A DNA stretch of 14,201 nucleotides from Opitutia bacterium (GTDB lineage: Bacteria; Verrucomicrobiota; Verrucomicrobiia; Opitutales; UBA953): positions 1-14,201 of the forward strand of contig JAJPZB010000059.1 in NCBI GenBank assembly GCA_021204635.1, read 5' to 3'. The notes beneath the pieces are model-generated. The model did not search any database. It had not been told where the DNA came from and was given only the letters and a program-made list of their open reading frames with translations. The position numbers and the translations under genes were made by a program. This document shows, one piece after another, positions 1 to 6,778 of this stretch (position 1 is the stretch's first letter; every line of letters starts with the position of its first letter).

Positions 1-28
1 CTTTGTTGCGCGTTGGTGGCGACAACTA
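1..28. repeat. Edge fragment with a TTGGTGGCGACAA repeat word
   Basis: The stretch immediately downstream of the PEP-CTERM gene stop contains GTTGGTGG at 12-19, in the GTTGGTGGCGACAA context. It is the same word that forms the arrays at 2551-3237 and 13880-14201. The window edge hides whether it belongs to a longer array. Confidence 0.5.
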
Positions 29-2422
29 TCACGCTTTGTTGCCACGGTTGCGGCGGCGGCGTGTCGCCACAAAGCCAAGTGCGGCAAGCCCTGCCACAAA
101 GCCAAACATCGAGGGCTCGGGAACATACGAGAGGATAACGGCGACCTTGCCATTTGTGGCGGAGGAACTCACCTCCCACTTGCTCGAATTGCCTCCGACA
201 ATCGACACCTTGTCTGCAACAGTGCCGGTGTACGACCAACTTGTAGAGTCGATTATGTCAATCACGAACTCTTCGCCCGCGTCCAAATCCAAGGCTGTGA
301 GAACCGACACATCGACGACAATCGAAAAATTAGAGCTGCCCGCGACTGTGACGGAATTGCCCTCAATCAACGTGTGGTCAAACTCCGTGAGACCCGACAC
401 CGCTTCCTCTTCGGTGATGACGACGTTGAGGGTCAGCGTCGAGCCGCTGTAAAACGTGATGCTTCCGCTGTCTGACGTCAATTTGCCACCCGAAGAAATC
501 ACAAGCGAATTTCCGGAATATGCAAGTAAACCGCCGTTGGCAGCCAAAACTCCTCCATCAGAAATCTCAATCTTGCCTCCTGAATACATCCAAATGTCAC
601 CTGAGGATTCCCATTCTCCGTTGCTTGAAATGCTAACCGAGGAACCAGGATATAAATAAACGATGTTGTCCGATTTCCATTTGCCGCCGTCTGAGATATT
701 GACCGCCGCACCGTAAAGATCCGTCCCATAACTTGCATTGGCAGAAGTCGAAAGCGTCCCGCCGGAAGCGACCTCAATTTTTGTGCCGGTGTAGAAATAA
801 ATGCCGCCATATTCCGTCGAAATCGACATCTCTGCATTGTTGCTGATACTGAACGAAACTTCCACGCCCGACAAATTCGAGGTATTTGCAAAAACGTGCC
901 CCGCAGCAGAAATGTTTACTTCGCTCGCAGCACCATCGGCAGACACAGAAATCGAATTAGTGCCCGACGAATTTCCTCGACCGAAGAAAATGCTCGACGC
1001 ATACGTTACGCCACTTTCCTCCCGCGTTTCCGCGACCAAATTAATCGTGCCGCCGAGCCCTGTCGCCTCGTCTGTTGTTGCGCTGAAAGAGACGGCGAGC
1101 CCTGCGCTTTGCCCCGGGGTGAAATCGTCGGTGGTCAAGGTCATGTAGCCTTCATCTGCGACATATATTCCGCCGGTTGACGAGACCGTAAATGTCCCGC
1201 CATTGCTTGCAGTCACGTCGATCGTCGCTTGCCCGCCCGAGAACGCGACCTGCTCGCCGTCGATGTTGTAGTATCCCGGGTTGTAGGCAAAATACGCGCC
1301 GGCGCTTCCAACAGAGATGTCGAAGGACGAACCTGAGCCGGAGACATCTATCGTCGATGTCGAAACCGAGGCGGCATAAACGAGCCCGATGTCGAGTTGC
1401 GCCAACCTCGTTTGGTTATCGTTGGTCACGGTTCCGCCGCCGCTAACCGTGATCGCCTGCTTGTAATTTATGCCCAAAGCAAGAGCGGTGCCGTCGTCGG
1501 TCAAATACGATATTTCGCCGCCCACAACCAAGTCGGAATTTTCGCCGAGGTATAGGGCAGATCCGATGCCGCTGACACTTATGCTTCCGTTGCTGAGTTG
1601 AAGTTTGTTCTCGGAAGAACTCTTGTTGTCGCCATCAGCGCCGACATACATCACGCCGCCGTTTGTGATGTTTATGACGCCAACTCCGATGGCAGAGTTG
1701 TCGCCACCTTCTATGGCGGCAGATCTGTCGGTGTATTCGGCTTCCGTTTGCAAATAGCGCGCGTCGTAGTAGCCGTCGCCGAGACTGTTGCTCTCCGATT
1801 CCAACGACGCTGTGCCGAGGCCGAGCATAATCTGTTGCGTATGCAACTCGGAATCGCTGCCGGAGACCTCAATTGTCCCCGTGGCGCCATTCGAGCCGAC
1901 TACGCTGTAAAACGCTTTTGTCGCGACTTTTGCGCCGTCGGTGATCGCCAATGTCGCGCTTGACATTGTACCAATGCTGAGGTTTAGCCCGAGTTCGGTG
2001 ATGTCAACGCCGCTACCGGAAAATGTCACCGTGCTTCCTTCGACGATGAACGCGTAGTATGTGGAGACGTTGCCGTAGGAGTTCGTCGTCAAATCGGAGG
2101 TGTCGATGTCCGCGCCGGTTATTGTGACCGTGGAAGTCTTTTCGCCCGTGCCCGAGAAATAAATGTTGTTTGTTGCGACATCGATGGCAGAGCCGCTGGA
2201 AGTGCCGTCAGATGAAAGCACGAGATCTGTGGTGCCGAAGAAAGAAGAGAAATCGAGCGCCGTGAAATACCAGACCTCGTTGCCTTCCGTGTTGTCCGCA
2301 GCGTGGTCGCCGCGTTTATACGCTTCGGAATATTCCGTGACTTCGCCGGCGAATGCGCTTGCGGCTGTGATTGTTGCGGCTGCCGCAACAAGTGTTGACA
2401 AGACCAACTTTGATGAACTCAT
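29..2422 (-). CDS. PEP-CTERM sorting-domain surface protein with beta-helical repeats
   Basis: A predicted exported, surface-associated protein of 797 aa. Residues 1-25 form a signal peptide (SSSK, then an Ala/Leu/Val-rich core, with likely cleavage after ASAFA). The mature part is rich in Ser, Gly, Thr and Ala, with no visible enzyme motif. It consists of irregular runs such as TIDVSGSGSS, SVSGIGSALYLG and ISDGGKW, typical of right-handed beta-helix or autotransporter-passenger-like proteins. The C-terminus is a clear PEP-CTERM anchor: VPEPS at 767-771, a hydrophobic helix at about 773-787, then RRRR at 788-791. In characterised systems such tails are recognised by an exosortase, which is not in this window. 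ATG at 2422 is chosen because it starts the signal peptide directly; no strong Shine-Dalgarno is visible. It is monocistronic as far as seen. Substrate or ligand is unknown; adhesion or matrix roles are only inference. Confidence 0.88.
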   Translation of the reverse strand: MSSSKLVLSTLVAAAATITAASAFAGEVTEYSEAYKRGDHAADNTEGNEVWYFTALDFSSFFGTTDLVLSSDGTSSGSAIDVATNNIYFSGTGEKTSTVTITGADIDTSDLTTNSYGNVSTYYAFIVEGSTVTFSGSGVDITELGLNLSIGTMSSATLAITDGAKVATKAFYSVVGSNGATGTIEVSGSDSELHTQQIMLGLGTASLESESNSLGDGYYDARYLQTEAEYTDRSAAIEGGDNSAIGVGVINITNGGVMYVGADGDNKSSSENKLQLSNGSISVSGIGSALYLGENSDLVVGGEISYLTDDGTALALGINYKQAITVSGGGTVTNDNQTRLAQLDIGLVYAASVSTSTIDVSGSGSSFDISVGSAGAYFAYNPGYYNIDGEQVAFSGGQATIDVTASNGGTFTVSSTGGIYVADEGYMTLTTDDFTPGQSAGLAVSFSATTDEATGLGGTINLVAETREESGVTYASSIFFGRGNSSGTNSISVSADGAASEVNISAAGHVFANTSNLSGVEVSFSISNNAEMSISTEYGGIYFYTGTKIEVASGGTLSTSANASYGTDLYGAAVNISDGGKWKSDNIVYLYPGSSVSISSNGEWESSGDIWMYSGGKIEISDGGVLAANGGLLAYSGNSLVISSGGKLTSDSGSITFYSGSTLTLNVVITEEEAVSGLTEFDHTLIEGNSVTVAGSSNFSIVVDVSVLTALDLDAGEEFVIDIIDSTSWSYTGTVADKVSIVGGNSSKWEVSSSATNGKVAVILSYVPEPSMFGFVAGLAALGFVATRRRRNRGNKA

Positions 2423-2550
2423 GTTCGTTGTTTGTTTCTTGGGGTTTTACTTGGGGGCGTTTTGCAAAAACGCAATTTGTGTTCATTCGTCCCACTTTTT
2501 AGGGGTGGGGGCAAGACAAAAGTTAAAATTTCCCGCGAGCATTTACACGC
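2423..2550 (-). promoter_or_regulatory. Upstream region of the PEP-CTERM gene
   Basis: This 128-bp spacer must hold the promoter and leader of the PEP-CTERM gene. A confident -35/-10 pair is not visible. It contains two dyads: GCGTTTT-GCA-AAAACGC at 2457-2473, and CCCAC/GTGGG arms at 2491-2495 and 2505-2509. The leader next to the ATG is A-rich on the coding strand with no good ribosome-binding site. The repeat element begins at about 2551. Confidence 0.4.
2457..2473. promoter_or_regulatory. 17-bp inverted repeat upstream of the PEP-CTERM gene
   Basis: GCGTTTTGCAAAAACGC has perfect 7-bp arms (GCGTTTT/AAAACGC) around a GCA centre, and lies 34-50 bp upstream of the PEP-CTERM start. It could be a repressor or activator site or a leader hairpin. 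No T-run follows on the coding strand, so it does not look like a terminator. The binding factor is unknown. Confidence 0.35.
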
Positions 2551-2584
2551 AGGTTGGTGGTGGGAACAGACTGCCACGACAACA

Positions 2585-2639
2585 AACCTGCCACGATTGT
2601 TGTCACACGGATTTGTTCGGGACTAACGTCCCTCACGGC
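2585..2639 (+). repeat. B module, copy 1 (hairpin with GGGAC stem)
   Basis: The module starts AACCTGCCAC, has a 9-base variable stretch, then CACACGGATTTGTTC, the 14-base palindrome GGGACTAACGTCCC at 2619-2632, and TCACGG. The palindrome gives a 5-bp GGGAC/GTCCC stem with a TAAC loop. The same module recurs inverted at 3133-3188 and direct at 13915-13970. Confidence 0.8.
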
Positions 2640-2641
2640 TT

Positions 2642-2860
2642 AGTGGTGGGAAGGGATGGTGGCGGAAATTGGGTCGGTGGTGAGGAAATGGGTTAGTGGT
2701 AAGATTTTTTTCGGAAGGGTTGGTGGTGGCGGTTGGGTTGGTGGTGGGAGTTTGTGGTGAGAGGATTGTGGCGAGATTGGGTCGGTGGTGGGACTTGGGA
2801 TGGTGGTGAGAAACAGGTTTGTTTTGCGAGGGTCGGTGGTGAGGATTGGGTTGGTGGTGG
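2642..2860 (+). repeat. G-rich degenerate array (TTGGGTTGGTGGTGG-like)
   Basis: The array is built of irregular units whose core is (A/G)TTGGGT(T/C)GGTGGTG, spaced about 15-40 bases apart. Exact GTTGGTGG occurs at 2719, 2737 and 2850. Variants carry TCGGTGGTG, TTAGTGGTA or TTTGTGGTG. The unit length is not constant, so this is not a strict tandem repeat or a CRISPR array. Short frames through it encode only Thr/Pro- or Val/Gly-biased peptides and are not credible genes. Confidence 0.7.
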
Positions 2861-2950
2861 CAACAATCTCGCGCACGCAGTGCGCGATTCTCCCGCTAAG
2901 TTAGCGGGAGGGGACCGCGTTAGCGGTGAGGGAGTGTGTCCGTTGTGCGT
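2861..2950 (+). repeat. C module, copy 1 (three consecutive hairpins)
   Basis: The module begins CAACAATCTCGCGCACGCAG and contains three hairpins in a row. H1 at 2869-2887 has TCGCGCAC/GTGCGCGA arms with a GCA loop. H2 at 2890-2910 has CTCCCGCTAA/TTAGCGGGAG arms around a single G. H3 at 2914-2927 has ACCGC/GCGGT arms with a GTTA loop. It ends with GTGAGGG, GTGTGT and GTTGTGCG. A second copy lies at 14113-14201. H2 and H3, like B, place a GTTAG word at or near the loop. Confidence 0.78.
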
Positions 2951-2965
2951 CGCCTGACCTTGCTC

Positions 2966-3131
2966 CCCGCCACCAACCCAACCGCCACCACCAACCCCTC
3001 CGAAAAAACATCACCACTAACCCTCGACATAAACCATTCTCACCACCGACCCCTGCCTCCACTAACTCGCTTCACCACTAAGCCAACTCTCACCACCAAG
3101 CCACTTCCACCACTAACCCAACCCACAAAAA
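2966..3131 (-). repeat. Inverted (C-rich) array
   Basis: Reverse-complement counterpart of the array at 2642-2860, with CCACCAAC at 2970 and 2988 and many CACCACTAA or CACCACCGA variants. It links module C to the inverted B module. Confidence 0.65.
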
Positions 3132-3132
3132 T

Positions 3133-3188
3133 CCGTGAGGGACGTTAGTCCCGAACAAATCCGTGTGACATCCTCCTGTGGCAGGTTT
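3133..3188 (-). repeat. B module, inverted copy
   Basis: The reverse complement matches copy 1 over AACCTGCCAC and CACACGGATTTGTTC, then the palindrome GGGACGTTAGTCCC at 3139-3152 and the flanking CCGTGA. The linker between CCAC and CACACGG differs (10 bases here, 9 in the other copies), so divergence is concentrated in the linker. It is read in the sense direction by transcription leaving prfB. Confidence 0.8.
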
Positions 3189-3196
3189 TTTGCCAC
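3178..3196. other. GTGGCA/TGCCAC hairpin downstream of prfB
   Basis: GTGGCA and TGCCAC form a 6-bp stem around a 7-base T-rich loop (A-rich on the prfB strand). No T-run follows on the prfB strand, so it is not a classical terminator. It may instead be part of the B-module fold. Confidence 0.35.
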
Positions 3197-3237
3197 CACC
3201 AACCCAACCACCTACCACCAACCCTCTCACCACCGAC
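3189..3237 (-). repeat. Inverted array abutting the prfB stop codon
   Basis: CCACCAAC occurs at 3196 and 3215. On the prfB coding strand this reads as TTGGTGG units beginning directly after the stop codon, so the prfB 3' UTR is made of repeat. Confidence 0.6.
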
Positions 3238-4386
3238 TCAGTCTTCGATCTTGATGTCTTTGTTGCGGGTGCGCGGACCGCCGGCTCGGAGCCATGCGTT
3301 GATGAAGCCATCGAGTTCGCCGTCCATGACAGCCTGGATATTTCCTGTTTCGTATCCTGTCCGCAGGTCTTTGACCATTTGGTATGGCTGAAAGACGTAT
3401 GAGCGAATTTGGTTTCCCCAGCCGATTTCGCCCTTTTCGCCGTAGAATTTTTCCATTTCGGCGCGGCGATCATCCTCCATTTTTTCGTAGATTCTCGCCT
3501 TTAAAATTTTCATCGCGACCTCGCGATTTTGGTGCTGCGAGCGTTCGCGCTGGCACGCCACCACAATGCCGGTCGGCAAGTGCGTCAGGCGCACGGCGGA
3601 TTCGGTGCGGTTGACGTGTTGCCCGCCCGCGCCCGACGCGCGATAGACGTCAACCCGCAAATCCTCCTCTTTGACTTCGACATTGATATCGTCCTCGATT
3701 TCGGCGACGACATCGACGGAGGCAAACGATGTGTGGCGGCGTTTGTTGGCGTCGAACGGTGAAATTCTGACGAGGCGGTGGACGCCGCGTTCCGCCTTCG
3801 CGTAGCCGTATGCGTTTTCGCCTTCAAAGCGCATGATTGCGGTGGAAATTCCCGCGCCTTCGCCGTCTTGAATATCGTCGATCGAGACCTTGAAGCCGCG
3901 CCTTTCCGCCCAGCGCATATACATTCTGAAAAGCATCCCCGCCCAGTCGCACGCCTCGGTGCCGCCCGCGCCGGCTTTAATCATGACGATTGCGGACGCC
4001 TTGTCGTGTTTGCCGCTGAGGAAAGAGCCGATTTCGAGCGCGTCGAGTTCGCCGTGCATTTTTTTTGCCTCGGTGGCAAGTTCGTCGAGTTCTGCGGCGG
4101 CGGAATCGCCTTCGGGTTCGCCCGCGACGAGTTCTTCGAGGACCTTGATGTCGTCCACCCGCCGCAGATACGCGCGCAGGGGCTCGATTGCGGACTTCAA
4201 TTTTGAAACTTCCGATACGACGTTTTGCGCGGCGGCGTGGTCGTCCCAGAAATTTTGTTCAGCCATTTTTGCTTCGAGTTCGGCGATTTTTTGAAGTTTG
4301 TCGTCAACGCCCAAAAATTTGTGCAAGTGCCCGCTTCGGCGAACGATTTCGTCGATCAGGTTTCTGGTCTCCGGCGGGATATACAT
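3238..4386 (-). CDS. prfB: Peptide chain release factor 2 (RF2)
   Basis: RF2 recognises UGA and UAA stop codons on the ribosome and triggers peptidyl-tRNA hydrolysis. The 382-aa product is collinear with bacterial RF2: an N-terminal helical domain to about residue 130, the stop-codon reading SPF motif at 209-211 (VRISPFDANKRRHTSF), and the catalytic GGQ at 254-256 (SGAGGQHVNRTESAVR). RF1 would carry a PxT-type tripeptide instead of SPF. The N-terminal region, where many bacteria have an in-frame UGA and a +1 programmed frameshift, is open in one frame here (HKFLGVDDKLQK, residues 22-33). The C-terminus extends slightly past the usual end with a charged tail (TRNKDIKIED). ATG at 4386 gives a full-length N-terminus; no clear Shine-Dalgarno is visible. 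It lies 24 bp after the endonuclease-family gene, so co-transcription and perhaps coupled translation are likely. Confidence 0.95.
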   Translation of the reverse strand: MYIPPETRNLIDEIVRRSGHLHKFLGVDDKLQKIAELEAKMAEQNFWDDHAAAQNVVSEVSKLKSAIEPLRAYLRRVDDIKVLEELVAGEPEGDSAAAELDELATEAKKMHGELDALEIGSFLSGKHDKASAIVMIKAGAGGTEACDWAGMLFRMYMRWAERRGFKVSIDDIQDGEGAGISTAIMRFEGENAYGYAKAERGVHRLVRISPFDANKRRHTSFASVDVVAEIEDDINVEVKEEDLRVDVYRASGAGGQHVNRTESAVRLTHLPTGIVVACQRERSQHQNREVAMKILKARIYEKMEDDRRAEMEKFYGEKGEIGWGNQIRSYVFQPYQMVKDLRTGYETGNIQAVMDGELDGFINAWLRAGGPRTRNKDIKIED

Positions 4387-4410
4387 GGCTTGAAGCTTAG
4401 GATTTCGCGA

Positions 4411-5484
4411 TTATCGATTAAAGCAAAAATCCGCGAAGACGACGCGGTGGTCGCTCGCTTCCTCGGAGATTTTGGGCTCCACGATTCGCGCGCTCGCGGG
4501 GACGTAGAAGCGGTAGATTTTCGGGGAGACGAGGATGTGGTCGAAGATGTGCTCGTAGATTCGGCGCTTGTCGCGGAATGTCCATGCGTCGCCGTAGATG
4601 TCGCGCGCGTCGAGGCGTTTTGCGAAGCCGCCTCGGAGGAAGACGGGGATCGTGTCGCTGTCGGGCGTGTCGTTGAAATCGCCGCCCACGATCCAGCCCG
4701 TGTTGCGACCCGCGAGAATGCTGCGGACGCATTCCGCCTCGAATCTGCGCTCTTTGCGGCACTCGGGGTCTGACGAATTTCGCGTGATGCGGCTTTTCAA
4801 ATGCACGGCGAAAATTTCGACGCAGCTGTTTTTCGCCGCGCCGGCAGTCTTGATTCTCACGCCGAGAACGCCGCGCGTCATCTTGCCTTTCATCGGATAT
4901 TTCAAAATTTCGTCGGGCGGAATTTTTGACAAGATGGCGAGCCGGCGGTGCGTGTCGCGGCCTTCCATGAACGCGGTGTAGGGAAAGACTTCGCCGATTT
5001 TTTTCAAGTCGTCGGCGAACTGTTTGACGTATTCCTCGGTGCCGATTTCTTGGAGCAAAAGCACGTCGGGGCTCACGAGTTTCACGATTCTGTGGAGCGC
5101 CTGGCGCTCGCGCAGCGGCTTCGGCGCGTCATAGACGTAGCGCCCGTTGATGTAGCGGTTTTCCGTCAGATAGTTGTAGCAATTCATCGTTGCGACCCGA
5201 ATCGAATCCGCCGGTTTCTCGTAAAATTTTTCGTCGAGAAAATCCTGTGCGCTCTTCCCGTTGGTGGCGGATTTTTTTGCAACCGAGCTGCGCCCGCGCG
5301 AATAGTTGTCGCGGGGGTTGGTGGCGGCGAGTTGCGCGGCTTCGGGAATGGCTTTCCCGCCCGCAACGATCGCGGGATTGTCGCGGAAAATGTCGCCACC
5401 GAAGCCGTTTTGCGACAGCGACAAAAACGCGCCGAGCACCACGACAAACGTGAGCCAAGGGAAAAACTTTCCTGATATTTTCAT
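4411..5484 (-). CDS. Exported endonuclease/exonuclease/phosphatase-family protein
   Basis: A 357-aa protein of the EEP (DNase I-like) superfamily, which hydrolyses phosphodiester or phosphomonoester bonds with a divalent metal. Residues 1-30 are a hydrophobic signal sequence or membrane anchor, so it probably acts outside the cytoplasm. A low-complexity linker follows to about residue 92. The EEP domain has the expected landmarks: RVATMNCYN with N101, LLLQEIG with E146, the catalytic His region FAVHLKS with H228, VGGDFND with D269 and N271, and the terminal SDHR with D345 and H346. All catalytic positions look intact. The substrate cannot be told from sequence; nucleic acid or a phospholipid are both possible. 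The repeat word GTTGGTGGCGG occurs antisense inside the linker at 5260 and 5317, where it encodes SATNG and AATNP. No strong Shine-Dalgarno precedes the ATG. Confidence 0.85.
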   Translation of the reverse strand: MKISGKFFPWLTFVVVLGAFLSLSQNGFGGDIFRDNPAIVAGGKAIPEAAQLAATNPRDNYSRGRSSVAKKSATNGKSAQDFLDEKFYEKPADSIRVATMNCYNYLTENRYINGRYVYDAPKPLRERQALHRIVKLVSPDVLLLQEIGTEEYVKQFADDLKKIGEVFPYTAFMEGRDTHRRLAILSKIPPDEILKYPMKGKMTRGVLGVRIKTAGAAKNSCVEIFAVHLKSRITRNSSDPECRKERRFEAECVRSILAGRNTGWIVGGDFNDTPDSDTIPVFLRGGFAKRLDARDIYGDAWTFRDKRRIYEHIFDHILVSPKIYRFYVPASARIVEPKISEEASDHRVVFADFCFNR

Positions 5485-5580
5485 GCCGTTTTTTTCGGAG
5501 GGAACTTCGGGCGGGTTGGTGGCGGCGGCGTGCCAAAAATTGCGGCTTCACCACCGACCCGCGCCCTTTGTTGTCGCGAC
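5485..5580 (-). promoter_or_regulatory. Promoter-containing spacer upstream of the endonuclease-prfB pair
   Basis: Because nagA ends in a terminator at 5581-5615, the promoter for the downstream endonuclease-prfB pair should lie here. No convincing -35/-10 pair was found. The spacer carries GTTGGTGGCGG (from 5515) and, at its upstream edge, the perfect palindrome TTGTCGCGACAA (5571-5582), flanked by CCCTTT and AAAGGG. Confidence 0.35.
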
Positions 5581-5615
5581 AAAAAGGGACCGGCGACAGT
5601 GGCGTGCCGATCCCT
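5581..5615 (-). terminator. Rho-independent terminator of nagA
   Basis: On the - strand the sequence reads AGGGATCGGC, an 11-base loop, GCCGGTCCCT, then a T-run. The 10-bp stem contains one U-G wobble. It lies 14 bp after the nagA stop codon, so this is a textbook terminator in the right place and orientation. Confidence 0.8.
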
Positions 5616-5629
5616 CTTTGTTGCGGAAT

Positions 5630-6778
5630 TTAGCGCGTGAACTTGCAGACGCCGTCAACGAAGGTCTTGGTGACGAGGAAGTCGTCGCCGAGCAAGACGA
5701 AGTCTGCGCAGAAGCCCGGGGCGAGTTTTCCGACGCCCGCGAGGCCGAGGGAGCGCGCCTGATTCCAGCCCGTCGCCTTGACGATTTCCGAGAGCGGCAA
5801 GCCGGTGAGCTCGCGAATGTTCTTGACACCGATCGAGTAATTCAGCGTCGAGCCCGCGAGGTTGCCGGAGAGCAGCCGCGCCTCGCCGTTTTTCACGACA
5901 ATCGGCAAGCCGCCGATCGTCGAGGGACCGTCGGGCAAGCCGGAGCACGCAAGCGAATCCGTGATCATCATCATCCGCTCGACGCCGACTTTCGCGAAGA
6001 GGATTCGCAGCATGTCGGGGCAGAGGTGCACCTTGTCGCAGATTGCCTCGACCATGATCGTCGTGTCGATGAGCGCCGAGCCAACGAGCCCGATGTTGCG
6101 GTGGTGCAGCGGCGACATCTGGTTGCAGCAGTGCGTGAGGTGCGCGAGACCGTTTTCCTTTGCGGCGAGGAACTCGGAGTATGTCGCCATGCTGTGGCCG
6201 GCGGAGCAGCGGACGCCGAGCGCCGTCGCGTGCGCGATGAACTCGATTGCGCCCGGGAGCTCCGGCGCGAGCGTCATGATCAGCACCGGCGAAATCGCGT
6301 GGAGCCGCTCAAGCTCAATGAAATCGGGGTCGCGGCGAAACGCGGGATTTTGCGCGCCGAGTTGCTTTTCGCTGACGAAGGGGCCTTCGAGGTGCGTGCC
6401 GGGGATTTTTATCAGCCCGGGATTTTTGCGATATTCGGCGACGGCGCGCTGGGCCTTTTCCAAAGAGGCAATGTCGAGCGTGAGCGTCGTTGCGACATAG
6501 CTTGTCACGCCCTCTTTCACCTTGACGCTCGCGATTGTGTTCAGGGCGTCGAGAGTGCCGTCGCAGACGTCTGCGCCGCCGGCTCCGTGCGAGTGAATAT
6601 CGATGAATCCGGGCATGAGCATTTGCCCCGCAGCGTCGAGAACTTCGTCGGCTGCGGGCAGATTTTCGCCAGCTCGGAAGAGCCGCGAGATTTTTCCGTT
6701 TTCGACGAACATCGCCCCGCCCTCGATTTCTATTCCGGGGGAAATGATTCGTGCATTTTTAACGAGTAGTGATTTCAT
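5630..6778 (-). CDS. nagA: N-acetylglucosamine-6-phosphate deacetylase
   Basis: NagA converts GlcNAc-6-phosphate to glucosamine-6-phosphate and acetate, a cytoplasmic step in amino-sugar catabolism and cell-wall recycling. The 382-aa length is normal for the amidohydrolase-fold family. Visible landmarks in order: a beta-sandwich N-terminus; PGFIDIHSHG with the HxH pair H62 and H64; the metal-binding glutamate in THLEGPF (E131); SAGHS with H195; THCCNQMSPLHHR with H216; and the catalytic aspartate in MITDSL (D274). A C-terminal sandwich strand, GFCADFVLLGDD, closes the domain. The start is well supported: AAAGGA (6785-6790) lies 6 bases before the ATG, one of the few good ribosome-binding sites here. 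A terminator follows the stop. It is divergent from the sulfatase at 6933. No nagB or transport gene is adjacent. Confidence 0.94.
   Translation of the reverse strand: MKSLLVKNARIISPGIEIEGGAMFVENGKISRLFRAGENLPAADEVLDAAGQMLMPGFIDIHSHGAGGADVCDGTLDALNTIASVKVKEGVTSYVATTLTLDIASLEKAQRAVAEYRKNPGLIKIPGTHLEGPFVSEKQLGAQNPAFRRDPDFIELERLHAISPVLIMTLAPELPGAIEFIAHATALGVRCSAGHSMATYSEFLAAKENGLAHLTHCCNQMSPLHHRNIGLVGSALIDTTIMVEAICDKVHLCPDMLRILFAKVGVERMMMITDSLACSGLPDGPSTIGGLPIVVKNGEARLLSGNLAGSTLNYSIGVKNIRELTGLPLSEIVKATGWNQARSLGLAGVGKLAPGFCADFVLLGDDFLVTKTFVDGVCKFTR

Larger units (their letters stand above)
2551..3237. repeat. Composite inverted repeat element, full copy (array-B-array-C-array'-B'-array')
   Basis: This gene-free region has bilateral symmetry. 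The left arm is G-rich on the + strand, with units such as GGTTGGTGGTGGGAA. Then comes a central hairpin cluster, and the right arm is C-rich with the complementary CCACCACCAACC units. Near-identical B modules lie in inverse orientation at 2585-2639 and 3133-3188, and the single C module at 2861-2950 sits near the centre. The right arm begins at the prfB stop codon; the left arm ends about 130 bp before the PEP-CTERM start. A transcript crossing it in either direction would meet G-rich RNA, then hairpins, then C-rich RNA, and could fold into one very long imperfect hairpin. No transposase, direct target duplication or coding region is visible. It resembles a REP/BIME- or MITE-like composite, but I do not recognise a named family. 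Confidence 0.75.

Noticed and set aside
2640..2876. Thr/Pro-rich reading frame through the first repeat array (- strand), with a similar one at 2936-3148 (+)
   Set aside because: The frames exist only because the repeat lacks stops. Unit spacing is not a multiple of three, no ribosome-binding site is visible, and composition follows the DNA repeat.
2551..3237. Possible CRISPR array
   Set aside because: The repeats are short, degenerate and irregularly spaced, and the region is inverted about its centre. There are no constant repeats with unique spacers and no cas genes.
2551..3237. Insertion sequence or transposon remnant
   Set aside because: Inverted B modules look like terminal repeats, but there is no transposase frame or visible target duplication, and arrays extend outside the B modules. 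Kept as a repeat element only.
5306..6769. 487-residue open frame on the + strand opposite nagA
   Set aside because: It is antisense to nagA, whose catalytic motifs, ribosome-binding site and terminator are all clear.
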